A model generated the notes under the pieces. The model had not been told where the DNA came from and searched no databases. It was given only the letters and a program-made list of their open reading frames with translations. This document shows positions 8,323-15,450 of a stretch of DNA of 22,668 nucleotides, piece after piece; position 1 is the stretch's first letter, and the number at the start of each line of letters is the position of its first letter. Source of the DNA: Anaerolineales bacterium UBA4826 (GTDB taxonomy: Bacteria > Chloroflexota > Anaerolineae > UBA4142); contig DHFK01000057.1 of the NCBI GenBank assembly GCA_002400365.1, positions 11,248 through 33,915 on the forward strand. Direction: 5' to 3'. Made by a program: the position numbers and the translations under genes.

Positions 8323-8412
8323 CCTCACCCCTAACCCCTGTCCCCCCTTCCCCCTCTCCTGATGAACTAATCATGAGATGGGGAAGGGGGACAAAGGGGG
8401 ATGGGGGTGAGG
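8323..8412. repeat. CCTCACCCC-type intergenic palindrome
   Basis: A pyrimidine arm at 8323-8358 (CCTCACCCCTAACCCC and onward) is complementary, with small gaps, to a purine arm at 8375-8412 ending GGGGGTGAGG. The centre contains TGATGAACTAATCA, itself palindromic at its ends. The element fills the gap between the flippase-like stop codon and the ribosome site of the sigma-like fusion gene almost exactly. Its extreme strand skew and hairpin form suggest a dispersed miniature element rather than a simple terminator. Confidence 0.7.
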
Positions 8413-9387
8413 TCACGCGCGCGTCATCTGCGTTAGCGACAAGCCAGCACGCCAGAGATAATAAAAACCCCACACGGTCACGGGCAGAATCAGGGCGGCG
8501 TGCAAGACGAGTGTGTAACTGGTCGCCAGATTCTGTTCCACGCCAAATAGCGTCAGCGTATATACGACCGGCGCGTCGAACACGCCGACGTATCCCGGGG
8601 TGCTCGGTGCGATCGTGACCAGGTTAGCCAGCGCGCACGTCAGCAGAAAAACCGGGAAAGGCAGCGCAATGCCAAAGCCCACCGCAATGACCGCGTACAT
8701 CCCGGCTTCGAACAGCCAGGCGACCAGTGAGAGCGCAAACACCGCGCACGAGTCGAGCGGACTGCGCAGCACGCCCAGCCCGTCGAGCAGCGAACGGGTG
8801 AGGCGGCTCGCGCGCTCGCGCAGCGGAGCCGGCAGTCGCCGCACAAAAAAATCGGCGATGCGTTCGGCGCGGTGCGGCATGCCGGCGAGTAACGCCAACG
8901 CGAGAATCGCGGCGACGAACACGCTGCCGACGAGGGGCAAACGCGCCGCGAGCGTTTCGTCCGCCAGGCTGAGCAGGAACGACGCAACGACGATGAACGT
9001 GAGCATGGTCAAACCGTCAAAGATGCGTTCGACGACAATCGTAACGAGCGTGGCGGCTTTGCTAACGTTCTCTTGCGCGCCGAGAATGTACGCGCGCACC
9101 AGTTCGCCCATCCGCGCGGGCAGCAGATCGTTCGCCATATAGCCGATGACGACGGTCGGAAACAGGGCGCGGCTTGGAATCGGCTTGATCGCGCGCAGCA
9201 ACAAGTGCCAGCGCGCCGCGCGGACGCCGACGCCGCTAAAATAAAGAGCCAGTCCCGGGATCAGATAGATGTACTGCGCCTGCCGCAACGAATTCAGAAT
9301 TTTGCCAAGGTCCGCCTGGTAGAAAACGTACGCCAAGAGCAACAGACTGACGATCAAACCCAGCCAAAAACGCTTTTGCTTCAGCAT
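8413..9387 (-). CDS. Flippase-like / LPG synthase TM-domain protein (UPF0104)
   Basis: This is a 324-aa integral membrane protein of the lysylphosphatidylglycerol synthetase transmembrane / YbhN (UPF0104) family. It has about eight hydrophobic spans, an early RAARWHLLLRA segment (56-66) and the family signature LPARMGELVRAY at 89-100. The soluble aminoacyl-transfer domain of MprF is absent, as in stand-alone members, so a lipid or glycolipid flipping role in the cytoplasmic membrane is more likely than lysyl-PG synthesis. The ATG has no clear Shine-Dalgarno site. A possible extended -10 (TGCTATGAT, minus strand, about 9402-9410) lies just upstream, after the terminator of the SWIM gene. The exact substrate is unknown. 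Confidence 0.85.
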   Translation of the reverse strand: MLKQKRFWLGLIVSLLLLAYVFYQADLGKILNSLRQAQYIYLIPGLALYFSGVGVRAARWHLLLRAIKPIPSRALFPTVVIGYMANDLLPARMGELVRAYILGAQENVSKAATLVTIVVERIFDGLTMLTFIVVASFLLSLADETLAARLPLVGSVFVAAILALALLAGMPHRAERIADFFVRRLPAPLRERASRLTRSLLDGLGVLRSPLDSCAVFALSLVAWLFEAGMYAVIAVGFGIALPFPVFLLTCALANLVTIAPSTPGYVGVFDAPVVYTLTLFGVEQNLATSYTLVLHAALILPVTVWGFYYLWRAGLSLTQMTRA

Positions 9388-9418
9388 CTTGTTCAGGACG
9401 CATCATAGCACACATCGC

Positions 9419-9462
9419 AGAAAAATAAAAGAGGCGGGACGCCGGCCGGCACCCCGTCTCTT
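9419..9462 (-). terminator. Rho-independent terminator of the SWIM gene
   Basis: On the minus strand, AAGAGACGGGG, a GCCGGCCGGC centre and CCCGCCTCTT form a long GC-rich hairpin (9429-9462) followed directly by TTTTATTTTT. It lies 26 bases after the SWIM stop codon and before the flippase-like gene, so it ends the SWIM transcript. Confidence 0.85.
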
Positions 9463-9487
9463 GCGCTCGTGTATTCAGTTGATTGTT

Positions 9488-9748
9488 CTACGCCACCGCC
9501 GGGACTGTTTCGTGGACCGGCGGTAACATGCTGCCCAGCACGCGTTCCATCGCCATGGTGTGCTGGCACAAGCCGTGCGTCGAAAAATAGTGGCAGCCGC
9601 ACGACCAGCGCCCAGCGTCGAATGAGACGGTCCAGGTGTTGTTGTCTCCTTCGATTGAGACGCGGAGTTGCTTGAAGACGACGCGACGCTGCGCTTCACT
9701 GGCGTACCGTTTCGCCTTCTCGATCTTGCCGATCATGCTGGAGTCCAT
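9488..9748 (-). CDS. Small SWIM-type zinc-finger protein
   Basis: This 86-aa protein carries one SWIM motif, CxCx8CxH: Cys50, Cys52, Cys61 and His63. The pattern binds one zinc ion and in larger proteins supports DNA or protein binding. Before it, residues 22-44 look like a short beta-rich entry (VVFKQLRV, then TWTVSFDAG). The start is firm: AGGAGG lies five bases before the ATG. It forms its own transcription unit, with a strong promoter at 9941-9969, a 5' leader of about 185 nt containing a short ORF and a terminator-like hairpin, and a strong terminator behind the gene. No SWI2/SNF2 helicase or transposase, the usual partners of SWIM domains, is next to it. Confidence 0.85.
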   Translation of the reverse strand: MDSSMIGKIEKAKRYASEAQRRVVFKQLRVSIEGDNNTWTVSFDAGRWSCGCHYFSTHGLCQHTMAMERVLGSMLPPVHETVPAVA

Positions 9749-9795
9749 CCAATCCTCCTGACGTGAAATTGGGCTTGCGCCCGAAGCCGCTTGAC

Positions 9796-9833
9796 AAAAA
9801 ATAAAGCACCAGACGCGACGCGCGCCTAGTGCT
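9796..9833 (-). terminator. Terminator/attenuator in the SWIM-gene leader
   Basis: On the minus strand, AGCACTAG pairs with CTGGTGCT (one G-T pair) around a GC-rich centre (hairpin 9805-9833), followed by TTTATTTTTTG. It lies between the promoter at 9941-9969 and the SWIM start at 9748, so it should stop transcripts before the gene unless it is relieved. The upstream arm overlaps the stop codon of the leader ORF by two bases (9832-9833). It may be an attenuator, or it may end a separate small RNA of about 138 nt. Confidence 0.75.
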
Positions 9834-9903
9834 ACGCAGGTGCCATATATCGAATGCCCGATTCTGCGACTGCGCCCAGAATGCGGGCGGCTCCGCCATT
9901 CAT
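9832..9903 (-). CDS. Possible 23-aa leader peptide
   Basis: An ATG at 9903 opens a 23-codon frame, MNGGAARILGAVAESGIRY plus MAPA, ending in TAG at 9832-9834. AGGAGG lies upstream with an 11-base gap, slightly long but usable. The stop codon touches the upstream arm of the terminator hairpin, so a ribosome finishing this ORF would mask it. That is the geometry expected of translation-coupled attenuation. There is no run of a single amino acid codon pointing to an amino acid signal; Ala and Gly dominate. It may instead be an accidental frame within a non-coding RNA. Confidence 0.4.
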   Translation of the reverse strand: MNGGAARILGAVAESGIRYMAPA

Positions 9904-9940
9904 GCTGGTACGTTCCTCCTCTACTGCTAGCGTCACTGAT

Positions 9941-9969
9941 AGTATATGCCGATTCTTGGCAAAAGTCAA
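9941..9969 (-). promoter_or_regulatory. Sigma70-type promoter for SWIM leader
   Basis: On the minus strand TTGACT (9964-9969) is followed after 17 bases by TATACT (9941-9946), a near-consensus pair at ideal spacing. Initiation would be near 9934, giving a leader with the short ORF, the hairpins and then the SWIM gene. Confidence 0.8.
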
Positions 9970-10039
9970 TTGGCGGCGATGTAAAAAGTTTGCAAACGCC
10001 GCGCGCGATTATGCAAAGTGGTTTGGTTCAATCGAAAAC

Positions 10040-11032
10040 TCACTTGAACGCCTCCACGATCGCGCGCCACTTGTCCGCTTCCGCCGGCGTGAACGGCGCG
10101 TAGAACGTGACGCGGTCGAGCAAGCCGGCATAGCGTTCTGTGATCTGCGCGGCAACTTGTTCTTGCGGCGCGACGATCGCGACCGCGTTCAGAATTTCGT
10201 CGCTGATGAGCGCGGGCATCTCATCCCATTTGCCGCGCGCGGCAAGCGCGCCCAACTTTTGATTCACCTCGCCCCAGCCATGGACCTCCAGCACCGTCTT
10301 GTACGTCGGCGTGGACGCGTAGAACGAAATCTGCGCGCGGACCGCTTCGCGCTCGGCGTCGTCCGTCGCGACAAAGACCGCGCTCGAGAGTTGCACGTCG
10401 GCGCGCGTGCGCTTGGCTTTCTCTGCGCCGAGTTTGATGTTGGGCAGCACGATTTCACGGATATACCTGGCGGTGTGGAACGGGTGAACGTGAAAGCCCT
10501 GGCACAGTTCGCCGGCGACGCGGCAGAGATGTTCGTTCACGCCCGCGATGTAGATCGGAACGTTGGGGTAATCAATCGGACCGGGGTTGAAGAACGGCGT
10601 CATCAGCGTGATCTTGTAGTACTCGCCGCGAAAATTGATTCTGCCGTCGCCCTGCCACGCGTCCCAGAGCGCGCGCATTGCCAGGATCATCTCGCGCAGT
10701 TTGGGCGCGGGGGATTCCCAGGTCGTCGCAAAGCGGCGTTCGATGTGCGCTTTGACCTGGGTGCCAAGTCCCAGGATGAATCGCCCGCGCGACGCGTTCG
10801 CCAAATCCCACGCGACATGCGCGAGCACCGTCGGACTGCGCGGGAACGCGACGGCGATGGCGGTGCCCAGTTCGATGCGCGTGGTGTGTTCTGCCGCGAG
10901 CGCGAGCGGCAGGAACGGCTCGTGCTGCGTCTCGCTGGTCCACAGGCAATTGAAACCGATTGCCTCCGCCGCGCGCGCGACGTTGGGCATGTCGAGCAAG
11001 TTTGGAACGAGAACGCCGACGTCAATTTTCAC
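10040..11032 (-). CDS. F420-dependent LLM-class oxidoreductase
   Basis: This 330-aa luciferase-like (LLM) flavin/F420 oxidoreductase resembles the MSMEG_2256-type F420 subfamily, starting VKIDVGVLVPN with AARAAEAIGF-like text after it. ELGTAIAVAFPRSP (about 55-68) and RFILGLGTQVKAHIERRF (about 84-101) are the typical TIM-barrel strands; a C-terminal TFYAPF/GW-type end is kept. Such enzymes use reduced F420 to act on aldehydes, alcohols or other small molecules; the substrate is not visible. The frame stays open to 11191, but the GTG at 11032 is preceded by GGGAGG at four bases and follows the promoter at 11060-11088, so it is the better start. The gene is divergent from the PD40/M15 fusion gene. 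Confidence 0.87.
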   Translation of the reverse strand: MKIDVGVLVPNLLDMPNVARAAEAIGFNCLWTSETQHEPFLPLALAAEHTTRIELGTAIAVAFPRSPTVLAHVAWDLANASRGRFILGLGTQVKAHIERRFATTWESPAPKLREMILAMRALWDAWQGDGRINFRGEYYKITLMTPFFNPGPIDYPNVPIYIAGVNEHLCRVAGELCQGFHVHPFHTARYIREIVLPNIKLGAEKAKRTRADVQLSSAVFVATDDAEREAVRAQISFYASTPTYKTVLEVHGWGEVNQKLGALAARGKWDEMPALISDEILNAVAIVAPQEQVAAQITERYAGLLDRVTFYAPFTPAEADKWRAIVEAFK

Positions 11033-11059
11033 GTTGCCTCCCGCGCACAGTTTGCCTCG

Positions 11060-11088
11060 ATTATACCCGCGCTGCCGCGTAGCGTCAA
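11060..11088 (-). promoter_or_regulatory. Promoter for the LLM oxidoreductase
   Basis: On the minus strand TTGACG (11083-11088), a 17-base spacer and a perfect TATAAT (11060-11065) precede the GTG start at 11032 and its GGGAGG site. The -35 box lies seven bases from the -35 box of the divergent promoter. Confidence 0.82.
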
Positions 11089-11102
11089 ACAGCGGTTGAC
11101 GC
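11082..11102. promoter_or_regulatory. Inverted repeat joining divergent -35 boxes
   Basis: GCGTCAA and TTGACGC (11082-11088 and 11096-11102) form a perfect inverted repeat around ACAGCGG; one more base on each side also matches. It arises because two -35 boxes face away from each other, but a dyad like this is also a natural operator for a dimeric regulator controlling both genes. No regulator gene lies alongside. Confidence 0.45.
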
Positions 11103-11124
11103 TCTTTCCAATCTACGGTATAAT
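11096..11124 (+). promoter_or_regulatory. Promoter for the PD40/M15 fusion gene
   Basis: TTGACG (11096-11101), a 17-base spacer and a perfect TATAAT (11119-11124) predict initiation near 11131, a few bases before the AAGGAG site at 11139-11144 of the downstream gene. Confidence 0.85.
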
Positions 11125-11162
11125 CCAAGCCAGTTTTGAAGGAGCAAAGAATTTTCCAAATT

Positions 11163-12935
11163 GTGTTCCGCTCGCGCTTTCTCCGATCCATATTCGCCGT
11201 CGTCGCGTTCGCCTGCCTCGCCTTTGCTCAACCCGTCGTCGCGCAACCTTGCGCAGATTGTCAACCTGCGCAAGGCTTTGCTGTCGCCGCGCTGGTGCCG
11301 CCCGGTCGCCTAGTCGTCTCTGCCGAAAGCGGCGGCGCGTGGAACATTTTCACCGCCGATCCTGGCGGCAACGCGTGGCAGCGCCTCTCGGTCAACGCGA
11401 CGCCGGCGCGCGATCCCGCGGTGTCGCCCGATGGCAAAACGCTCGCGTTCCGTTCGAAACGCGACGGCGTTTGGGAAATCTATGCGATGCCGGTCAACGG
11501 CGGCGTAGCCACGCGGCTCACGCGCGGCATGACGTACAGCGGCGCGCCGGTTTGGTCGCCCGACGGCAAGAGAATCGCGTTCGAGTCATACGCCCACGGC
11601 GATTTGGATATCTGGGTGATGAACGCCGACGGCGCGCAACCGCTTGATCTGACGGAAGACGAAAAGACGCACGATTACGCGCCGGCGTGGTCGCCCGACG
11701 CCAAGTGGATTGCGTTCACCAGTTGGCGGACCGGCACGCAGCAAATCTTTATCGTCGCCGCCGATTGCGTCAAGGCGTGCAACGCGATCAACCTCAGCCA
11801 GAACAAGCATGACGATCAAGAACCGGCGTGGTCGCCGAACGGCAAAAAACTCGCCTTCGTTTCCGATCGCGATGGGCAGCGCGCGATCTACGTCGCCGAT
11901 TTTTCGACGAACGGTTTAAAGAATGTGCGGCGCATCACCTTCTCTGGCTGGGACGATCAACCGGCGTGGTCGCCGGACGGTCAATGGATCGCGTTCGTTT
12001 CGGCGCGGCCTACGCGCCAGCCGATTTACATCGTCGCGGCGGACGGCGGCGTGCCGCGCATCGTCGAGAACGGTCCCACGATGGCATCCTCGGTCGCGTG
12101 GTCGTCGGATGCGCTGGCCAACCTAGACGACCCTGCGGCCGACGCGCGCAGTCTGTTCAAAGAACAGCCCGATCTCGCGCCGGCGAGCAGCGGTCATCCG
12201 TACGAATTGCGCCGCATCACGTCGGCGCGACTCGAAGGTGGCTTGAGCAAATTGAGCAGCCGCGTGGCCGATTCGTTTGGGGCGCTCCAGACGCGCGTCA
12301 AGCAAGAAGTCGGCTATGATTTTCTCGCGATTCTGTCGGACCTGGCGCGTCCGCTAGACCTTCGCTGCGACAATACGTGCGATACTTTGTCCTGGCACAA
12401 AGCCGGGCGCGCGGTGGACACGCGGCTCGATTACACCGACGCGCGCGGCATCGGCGGCTTGGAGATCGTTCGAGAGGATCAGCAAGGTGAGACCTTTTTC
12501 CGCGTTTATCTGCGGACCGCCGCGCAGGATGGCTCGATGGGCGAGCCGCTGAAAGAGGCGCCCTGGGATTTGTCGTACCGCGCGCGCTGGGTCGTCGGAC
12601 GCGGCGAGGGCGGCGCGAAAAAGCCGGTGCCGTACGGCTTTTGGGTTGACTTGACCGAACTCGCGCGGCAGTACGGCTGGGAACGCATCTCGGCGCACGA
12701 CGACGACGAGTTGGACTGGCGCACGAACAAACTTGGCGCGGAGTATTGGCATTTTCAAAAGCAGCACGGCTTGAACTGGTACCAAGCCATGCGCGAGGTA
12801 TACGCGGAAAGCGATCTCAAATCCCTGGGCGAGTGGGACGCGCTCGGGCGTGCCGGCTACGATCCGTATTTGCTTTACCTCAAAGGAATTCCTGCGCCCG
12901 CCAAAGCGTGGCAGTGGAACATCCTTGGACCGTGA
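11163..12935 (+). CDS. Exported PD40 beta-propeller fused to M15-like peptidase
   Basis: From the GTG at 11163 the product (590 aa) begins with a classic signal peptide: a basic FRSRFLRS stretch, the hydrophobic IFAVVAFACLAFA, then QPVVAQ. Five clear PD40/TolB-type blades (xPAWSPDGKxIAF repeats) plus a weaker sixth span about 80-320. The C-terminal part carries an M15-type D,D-carboxypeptidase signature: SWHKAGRAVD (His412, Asp419) and EYWH (Glu527, His530), so zinc ligands and catalytic Glu are in place. It probably cleaves or binds peptidoglycan peptides outside the membrane. The start is unclear: AAGGAG at 11139-11144 is too far from GTG 11163 (18 bases) and too near TTG 11136; an in-frame ATT at 11151 has ideal spacing. 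Confidence 0.85.
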   Translation: MFRSRFLRSIFAVVAFACLAFAQPVVAQPCADCQPAQGFAVAALVPPGRLVVSAESGGAWNIFTADPGGNAWQRLSVNATPARDPAVSPDGKTLAFRSKRDGVWEIYAMPVNGGVATRLTRGMTYSGAPVWSPDGKRIAFESYAHGDLDIWVMNADGAQPLDLTEDEKTHDYAPAWSPDAKWIAFTSWRTGTQQIFIVAADCVKACNAINLSQNKHDDQEPAWSPNGKKLAFVSDRDGQRAIYVADFSTNGLKNVRRITFSGWDDQPAWSPDGQWIAFVSARPTRQPIYIVAADGGVPRIVENGPTMASSVAWSSDALANLDDPAADARSLFKEQPDLAPASSGHPYELRRITSARLEGGLSKLSSRVADSFGALQTRVKQEVGYDFLAILSDLARPLDLRCDNTCDTLSWHKAGRAVDTRLDYTDARGIGGLEIVREDQQGETFFRVYLRTAAQDGSMGEPLKEAPWDLSYRARWVVGRGEGGAKKPVPYGFWVDLTELARQYGWERISAHDDDELDWRTNKLGAEYWHFQKQHGLNWYQAMREVYAESDLKSLGEWDALGRAGYDPYLLYLKGIPAPAKAWQWNILGP

Positions 12936-12952
12936 CGACCGCGGCGGGAAAT

Positions 12953-13873
12953 ATGAAAATTCCTCATCCGATTCCATATCAGGGCAGTAAGCGACACATT
13001 GCCAGACACATATTGCCTTTCTTTCCGCACGACATCAACACGCTGATAGAGCCATTTGCTGGCTCTGCCGCTATTTCCATCGCCGCCGCATCTTACGGAA
13101 AAGCGTCGCGGTTTCATCTGAATGACATCAATAGACCTTTGATGGCTTTGTGGCACGAAATTGTCAACGACCCACAAGGGATTGCCGATAGTTACCAAAG
13201 ACTTTGGGCAGAACAACAAGGCACGGAGAGAGAATACTACGACCTGATCCGCGACGAGTTCAATCGAACCCAGAGACCCGACTGTCTGCTTTATCTTCTA
13301 GCCAGATGCGTCAAGGCGTCGGTGCGATACAATCCCAAAGGAGAGTTCAACCAAAGCCCGGATAATCGTAGACTCGGACGACACCCGCAACGAATGGCGG
13401 ATGATATTTTTGCGGTCTCCAATCTGTTTCGCGGCAGAACGGCGATGAGCAGCAGCGATTACCGCCAGGTCTTGCAGGTTGCCGCGAAAAATGATTTGGT
13501 CTATATGGACCCGCCTTATCAGGGAGTTTGTGATAGCGGAGACCCGCGTTACTACAAGGGCATTGAATTCGAAGAATTCATGCAAGCCCTCAGCCAACTC
13601 AACGCGCGAGAAATCTCGTTCGTCCTAAGTTATGACGGACGAACAGGCAACAAGTCGTTCGGCCGAGAACTGCCGCGTGAACTCGCGCTGGAAAGAATCG
13701 AAATCAAAGCCGGTCGTTCATCGCAATCTACGCTTTTGGGGAGAGAGGATGTAACTTTTGAGTCGGTCTATATCTCCAAGGCGCTTGTGGAGCGCCTGGG
13801 CGCTCATCCGCAAGAGATCACCCGGGGAATCGTAGCGCCAAGCGCGGTTCAACTCAGACTCGCGCACACCTAA
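12953..13873 (+). CDS. Type II DNA adenine-N6 methyltransferase (Dam/D12 class)
   Basis: This 306-aa D12-class methylase transfers a methyl group from SAM to adenine N6. Motif X (PYQGSKR, 8-14), motif I (EPFAGSAA, 33-40) and catalytic motif IV DPPY (186-189) are intact and in Dam order. It starts 17 bases after the stop of the PD40/M15 gene with only a weak GGCGGG site; the frame is open further upstream, but the family N-terminus matches this ATG. An HNH nuclease starts 13 bases downstream, so this is the protecting half of a restriction-modification pair. Base composition is visibly less GC-rich and CGCG-poor compared with neighbours. The recognition site cannot be read from the sequence. 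Confidence 0.92.
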   Translation: MKIPHPIPYQGSKRHIARHILPFFPHDINTLIEPFAGSAAISIAAASYGKASRFHLNDINRPLMALWHEIVNDPQGIADSYQRLWAEQQGTEREYYDLIRDEFNRTQRPDCLLYLLARCVKASVRYNPKGEFNQSPDNRRLGRHPQRMADDIFAVSNLFRGRTAMSSSDYRQVLQVAAKNDLVYMDPPYQGVCDSGDPRYYKGIEFEEFMQALSQLNAREISFVLSYDGRTGNKSFGRELPRELALERIEIKAGRSSQSTLLGREDVTFESVYISKALVERLGAHPQEITRGIVAPSAVQLRLAHT

Positions 13874-13886
13874 CCACAAGGGTCCC

Positions 13887-14621
13887 ATGTCACCCCAATT
13901 CCCCAACAAGAAGATAAGGCAACTCTTACGGTCTGTTACGAACAAACGCGCTCGCATTGTTATAGAACACATCCTCAAGCGTGGTTTTATCACAACGGAA
14001 GAATTGGAGAAGAAATACGGCTACAACCATCCTCCAAGAGCCGCGCGCGACGTTCGCGAGGCAGGCATCCCCCTCGAGACCTTCCGCGTTCAATCTTCTG
14101 ATGGACGCTCAATTGCGGCTTACAAGTTCGGCGACCTGACCAAAATTCGCAAGGGGTGGCTTGAAGGCAGAAGAACCTTTCCAAAGAAACTCAAAGATGA
14201 ATTATACGAGACAAGCGGCGGCAGATGCGCGATCTGTTCTGGAAGGTTCGAGTCTCGTTACTTGCAGATAGACCATCGAGTACCGTATCAAGTAGCGGGA
14301 GATGAAAATACTGCCGGGTGGAACGTTCACGACTATATGTTGCTCTGTGGGTCGTGCAATCGCGCCAAGTCCTGGTCTTGTGAACATTGCGCGAACTGGT
14401 CGAGTGACCAATGGCCGCGTGTATGTCTGACTTGCTATTGGGCTAATCCGGACAACTATGCGCATATCGCGTTGCGAGAAGTACGGCGCGCGGATATTCT
14501 CTGGAATGAAGACGAAGTACAAGCATACGAAAAACTGAAACAGGCGGCGCAAACAAATCAATTCCCCATACCAGAGTACGTCAAAAAGATTATCGCGAAG
14601 CACTTGACGGAGCGTGACTGA
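13887..14621 (+). CDS. HNH restriction endonuclease partner
   Basis: The 244-aa product has a winged-helix-like N-terminus (about 20-85: IVIEHILKRGFITTEELEKK and onward) and an HNH core: CAIC (114-117), IDH (128-130) and CGSCNRAK (154-161), with Asp129-His130 and Asn158 as expected catalytic residues. CEHC (165-168) and CLTC (180-183) add a second zinc knuckle. Its position 13 bases behind an adenine methylase marks it as the restriction enzyme of a Type II system, cutting DNA unmodified by its partner. Codon use shares the lower GC of the methylase. The ribosome site is weak (AAGGG), fitting translation coupled to the methylase so that protection comes first. Confidence 0.85.
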   Translation: MSPQFPNKKIRQLLRSVTNKRARIVIEHILKRGFITTEELEKKYGYNHPPRAARDVREAGIPLETFRVQSSDGRSIAAYKFGDLTKIRKGWLEGRRTFPKKLKDELYETSGGRCAICSGRFESRYLQIDHRVPYQVAGDENTAGWNVHDYMLLCGSCNRAKSWSCEHCANWSSDQWPRVCLTCYWANPDNYAHIALREVRRADILWNEDEVQAYEKLKQAAQTNQFPIPEYVKKIIAKHLTERD

Positions 14622-14705
14622 AAGAACGAACGAGGACTGCTTGCCTCTCCCGAACAACGCGGTCCGCCATCGGTCGTCAGCGGTCACATTGCATAAAGGA
14701 TTATC

Positions 14706-15443
14706 ATGTCGGCTACAACTCCCGTCTCTCCACAGATGCGGCGTTTCATAATGGTCGTGGATCGCCTGGTCTTGTTCATCACGCAGCACTGGCTGCTACT
14801 GGCGATCGTTTTCTTTGCGTTGTTCGCCGGTCTGCCGTTTCTCGCGCCGGTGTTGATGCGCTATGGACTCACCGCGCCCGCTGAACTGATCTACAAAGTC
14901 TACAGCGTGACCTGCCATCAACTCGCGTACCGCACGTACTTTTTCTTCGGCGTGGAGCCGGCGTATACGCTGGCGGAACTGCAAAGCGCGCTGAAGGTGA
15001 CGAATCCGGCGGACGACGCCTTGTTCTGGCGCAATTTTTACGGCGATCCGCAGTTGGGTTACAAGATGGCGTGGTGCGAGCGCGACGCCGCGATTTACGT
15101 CGCGATGCTGCTCACATTCGCGCTGCTGGGTCTGATGCGCAGACGCGTCAAGCCGCTGGATTGGCGCGTCTATTTGCTGTTCGTCGTTCCGATGGCGCTT
15201 GATGGAACGTGGCAACTCTTCACCAGCCCGCTATACATTCTGCCGTTCCTGCCGCTGCACGAAAGCACGCCGCTGTTGCGCGCGATCACCGGCGCGCTCT
15301 TCGGTTTCGGCTCGATCTGGTTGGTCTTTCCATACGTCGAGCAAGCGATGCGCGAGGCGCAGGTAGAAGCCAGGGATCAGTATCAACGCGCGCGCGCACG
15401 CGAGGCGACGGAACGCGGCGCTGTGATCGCGTCGGGAAAATGA
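14706..15443 (+). CDS. DUF2085-like membrane protein (first of pair)
   Basis: This 245-aa membrane protein has hydrophobic spans near 20-50, 128-146, 152-168 and 192-212. It carries the DUF2085 hallmarks: CHQ at 70-72 in a CHQLAYRTYF context, CERD at 124-127 followed by AAIYVAM, and a DG pair at 166-167. The family has no firmly established function; paired conserved cysteines suggest metal binding or redox chemistry at the membrane. AAAGGA lies five bases before the ATG. The C-terminus is charged and probably cytoplasmic. A second gene of the same type begins eight bases after its stop. Confidence 0.82.
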   Translation: MSATTPVSPQMRRFIMVVDRLVLFITQHWLLLAIVFFALFAGLPFLAPVLMRYGLTAPAELIYKVYSVTCHQLAYRTYFFFGVEPAYTLAELQSALKVTNPADDALFWRNFYGDPQLGYKMAWCERDAAIYVAMLLTFALLGLMRRRVKPLDWRVYLLFVVPMALDGTWQLFTSPLYILPFLPLHESTPLLRAITGALFGFGSIWLVFPYVEQAMREAQVEARDQYQRARAREATERGAVIASGK

Positions 15444-15450
15444 GTGCCCC

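Larger units (their letters stand above)
9796..9934 (-). ncRNA. Candidate structured leader RNA / small RNA
   Basis: The predicted transcript runs from about 9934 to the T-run at 9796. It holds a stem of 11 base pairs with one bulged C (arms 9856-9866 and 9877-9888; GCCCG-C-ATTCTG against CAGAATCGGGC) with a 10-nt loop, then the terminator hairpin. CGCAG in the loop (9870-9874) is complementary to CUGCG just before the terminator (9835-9839), so a pseudoknot is possible. The same RNA encodes a 23-codon ORF. No known riboswitch class was recognised. Confidence 0.5.

Noticed and set aside
9696..9899. 67-codon minus-strand frame over the SWIM leader
   Set aside because: It would read through the terminator hairpin and into the SWIM gene in another frame. 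The 23-codon frame starting four bases earlier fits the ribosome site better.
9854..11647. 597-codon plus-strand open frame
   Set aside because: It runs antisense to the oxidoreductase, crosses both promoters and enters the PD40 gene in another frame; no recognisable domain.
14622..14705. Possible regulatory site between the HNH nuclease and the first DUF2085-like gene
   Set aside because: Apart from AAAGGA before the ATG, no hairpin with a T-run and no paired -35/-10 boxes were seen.
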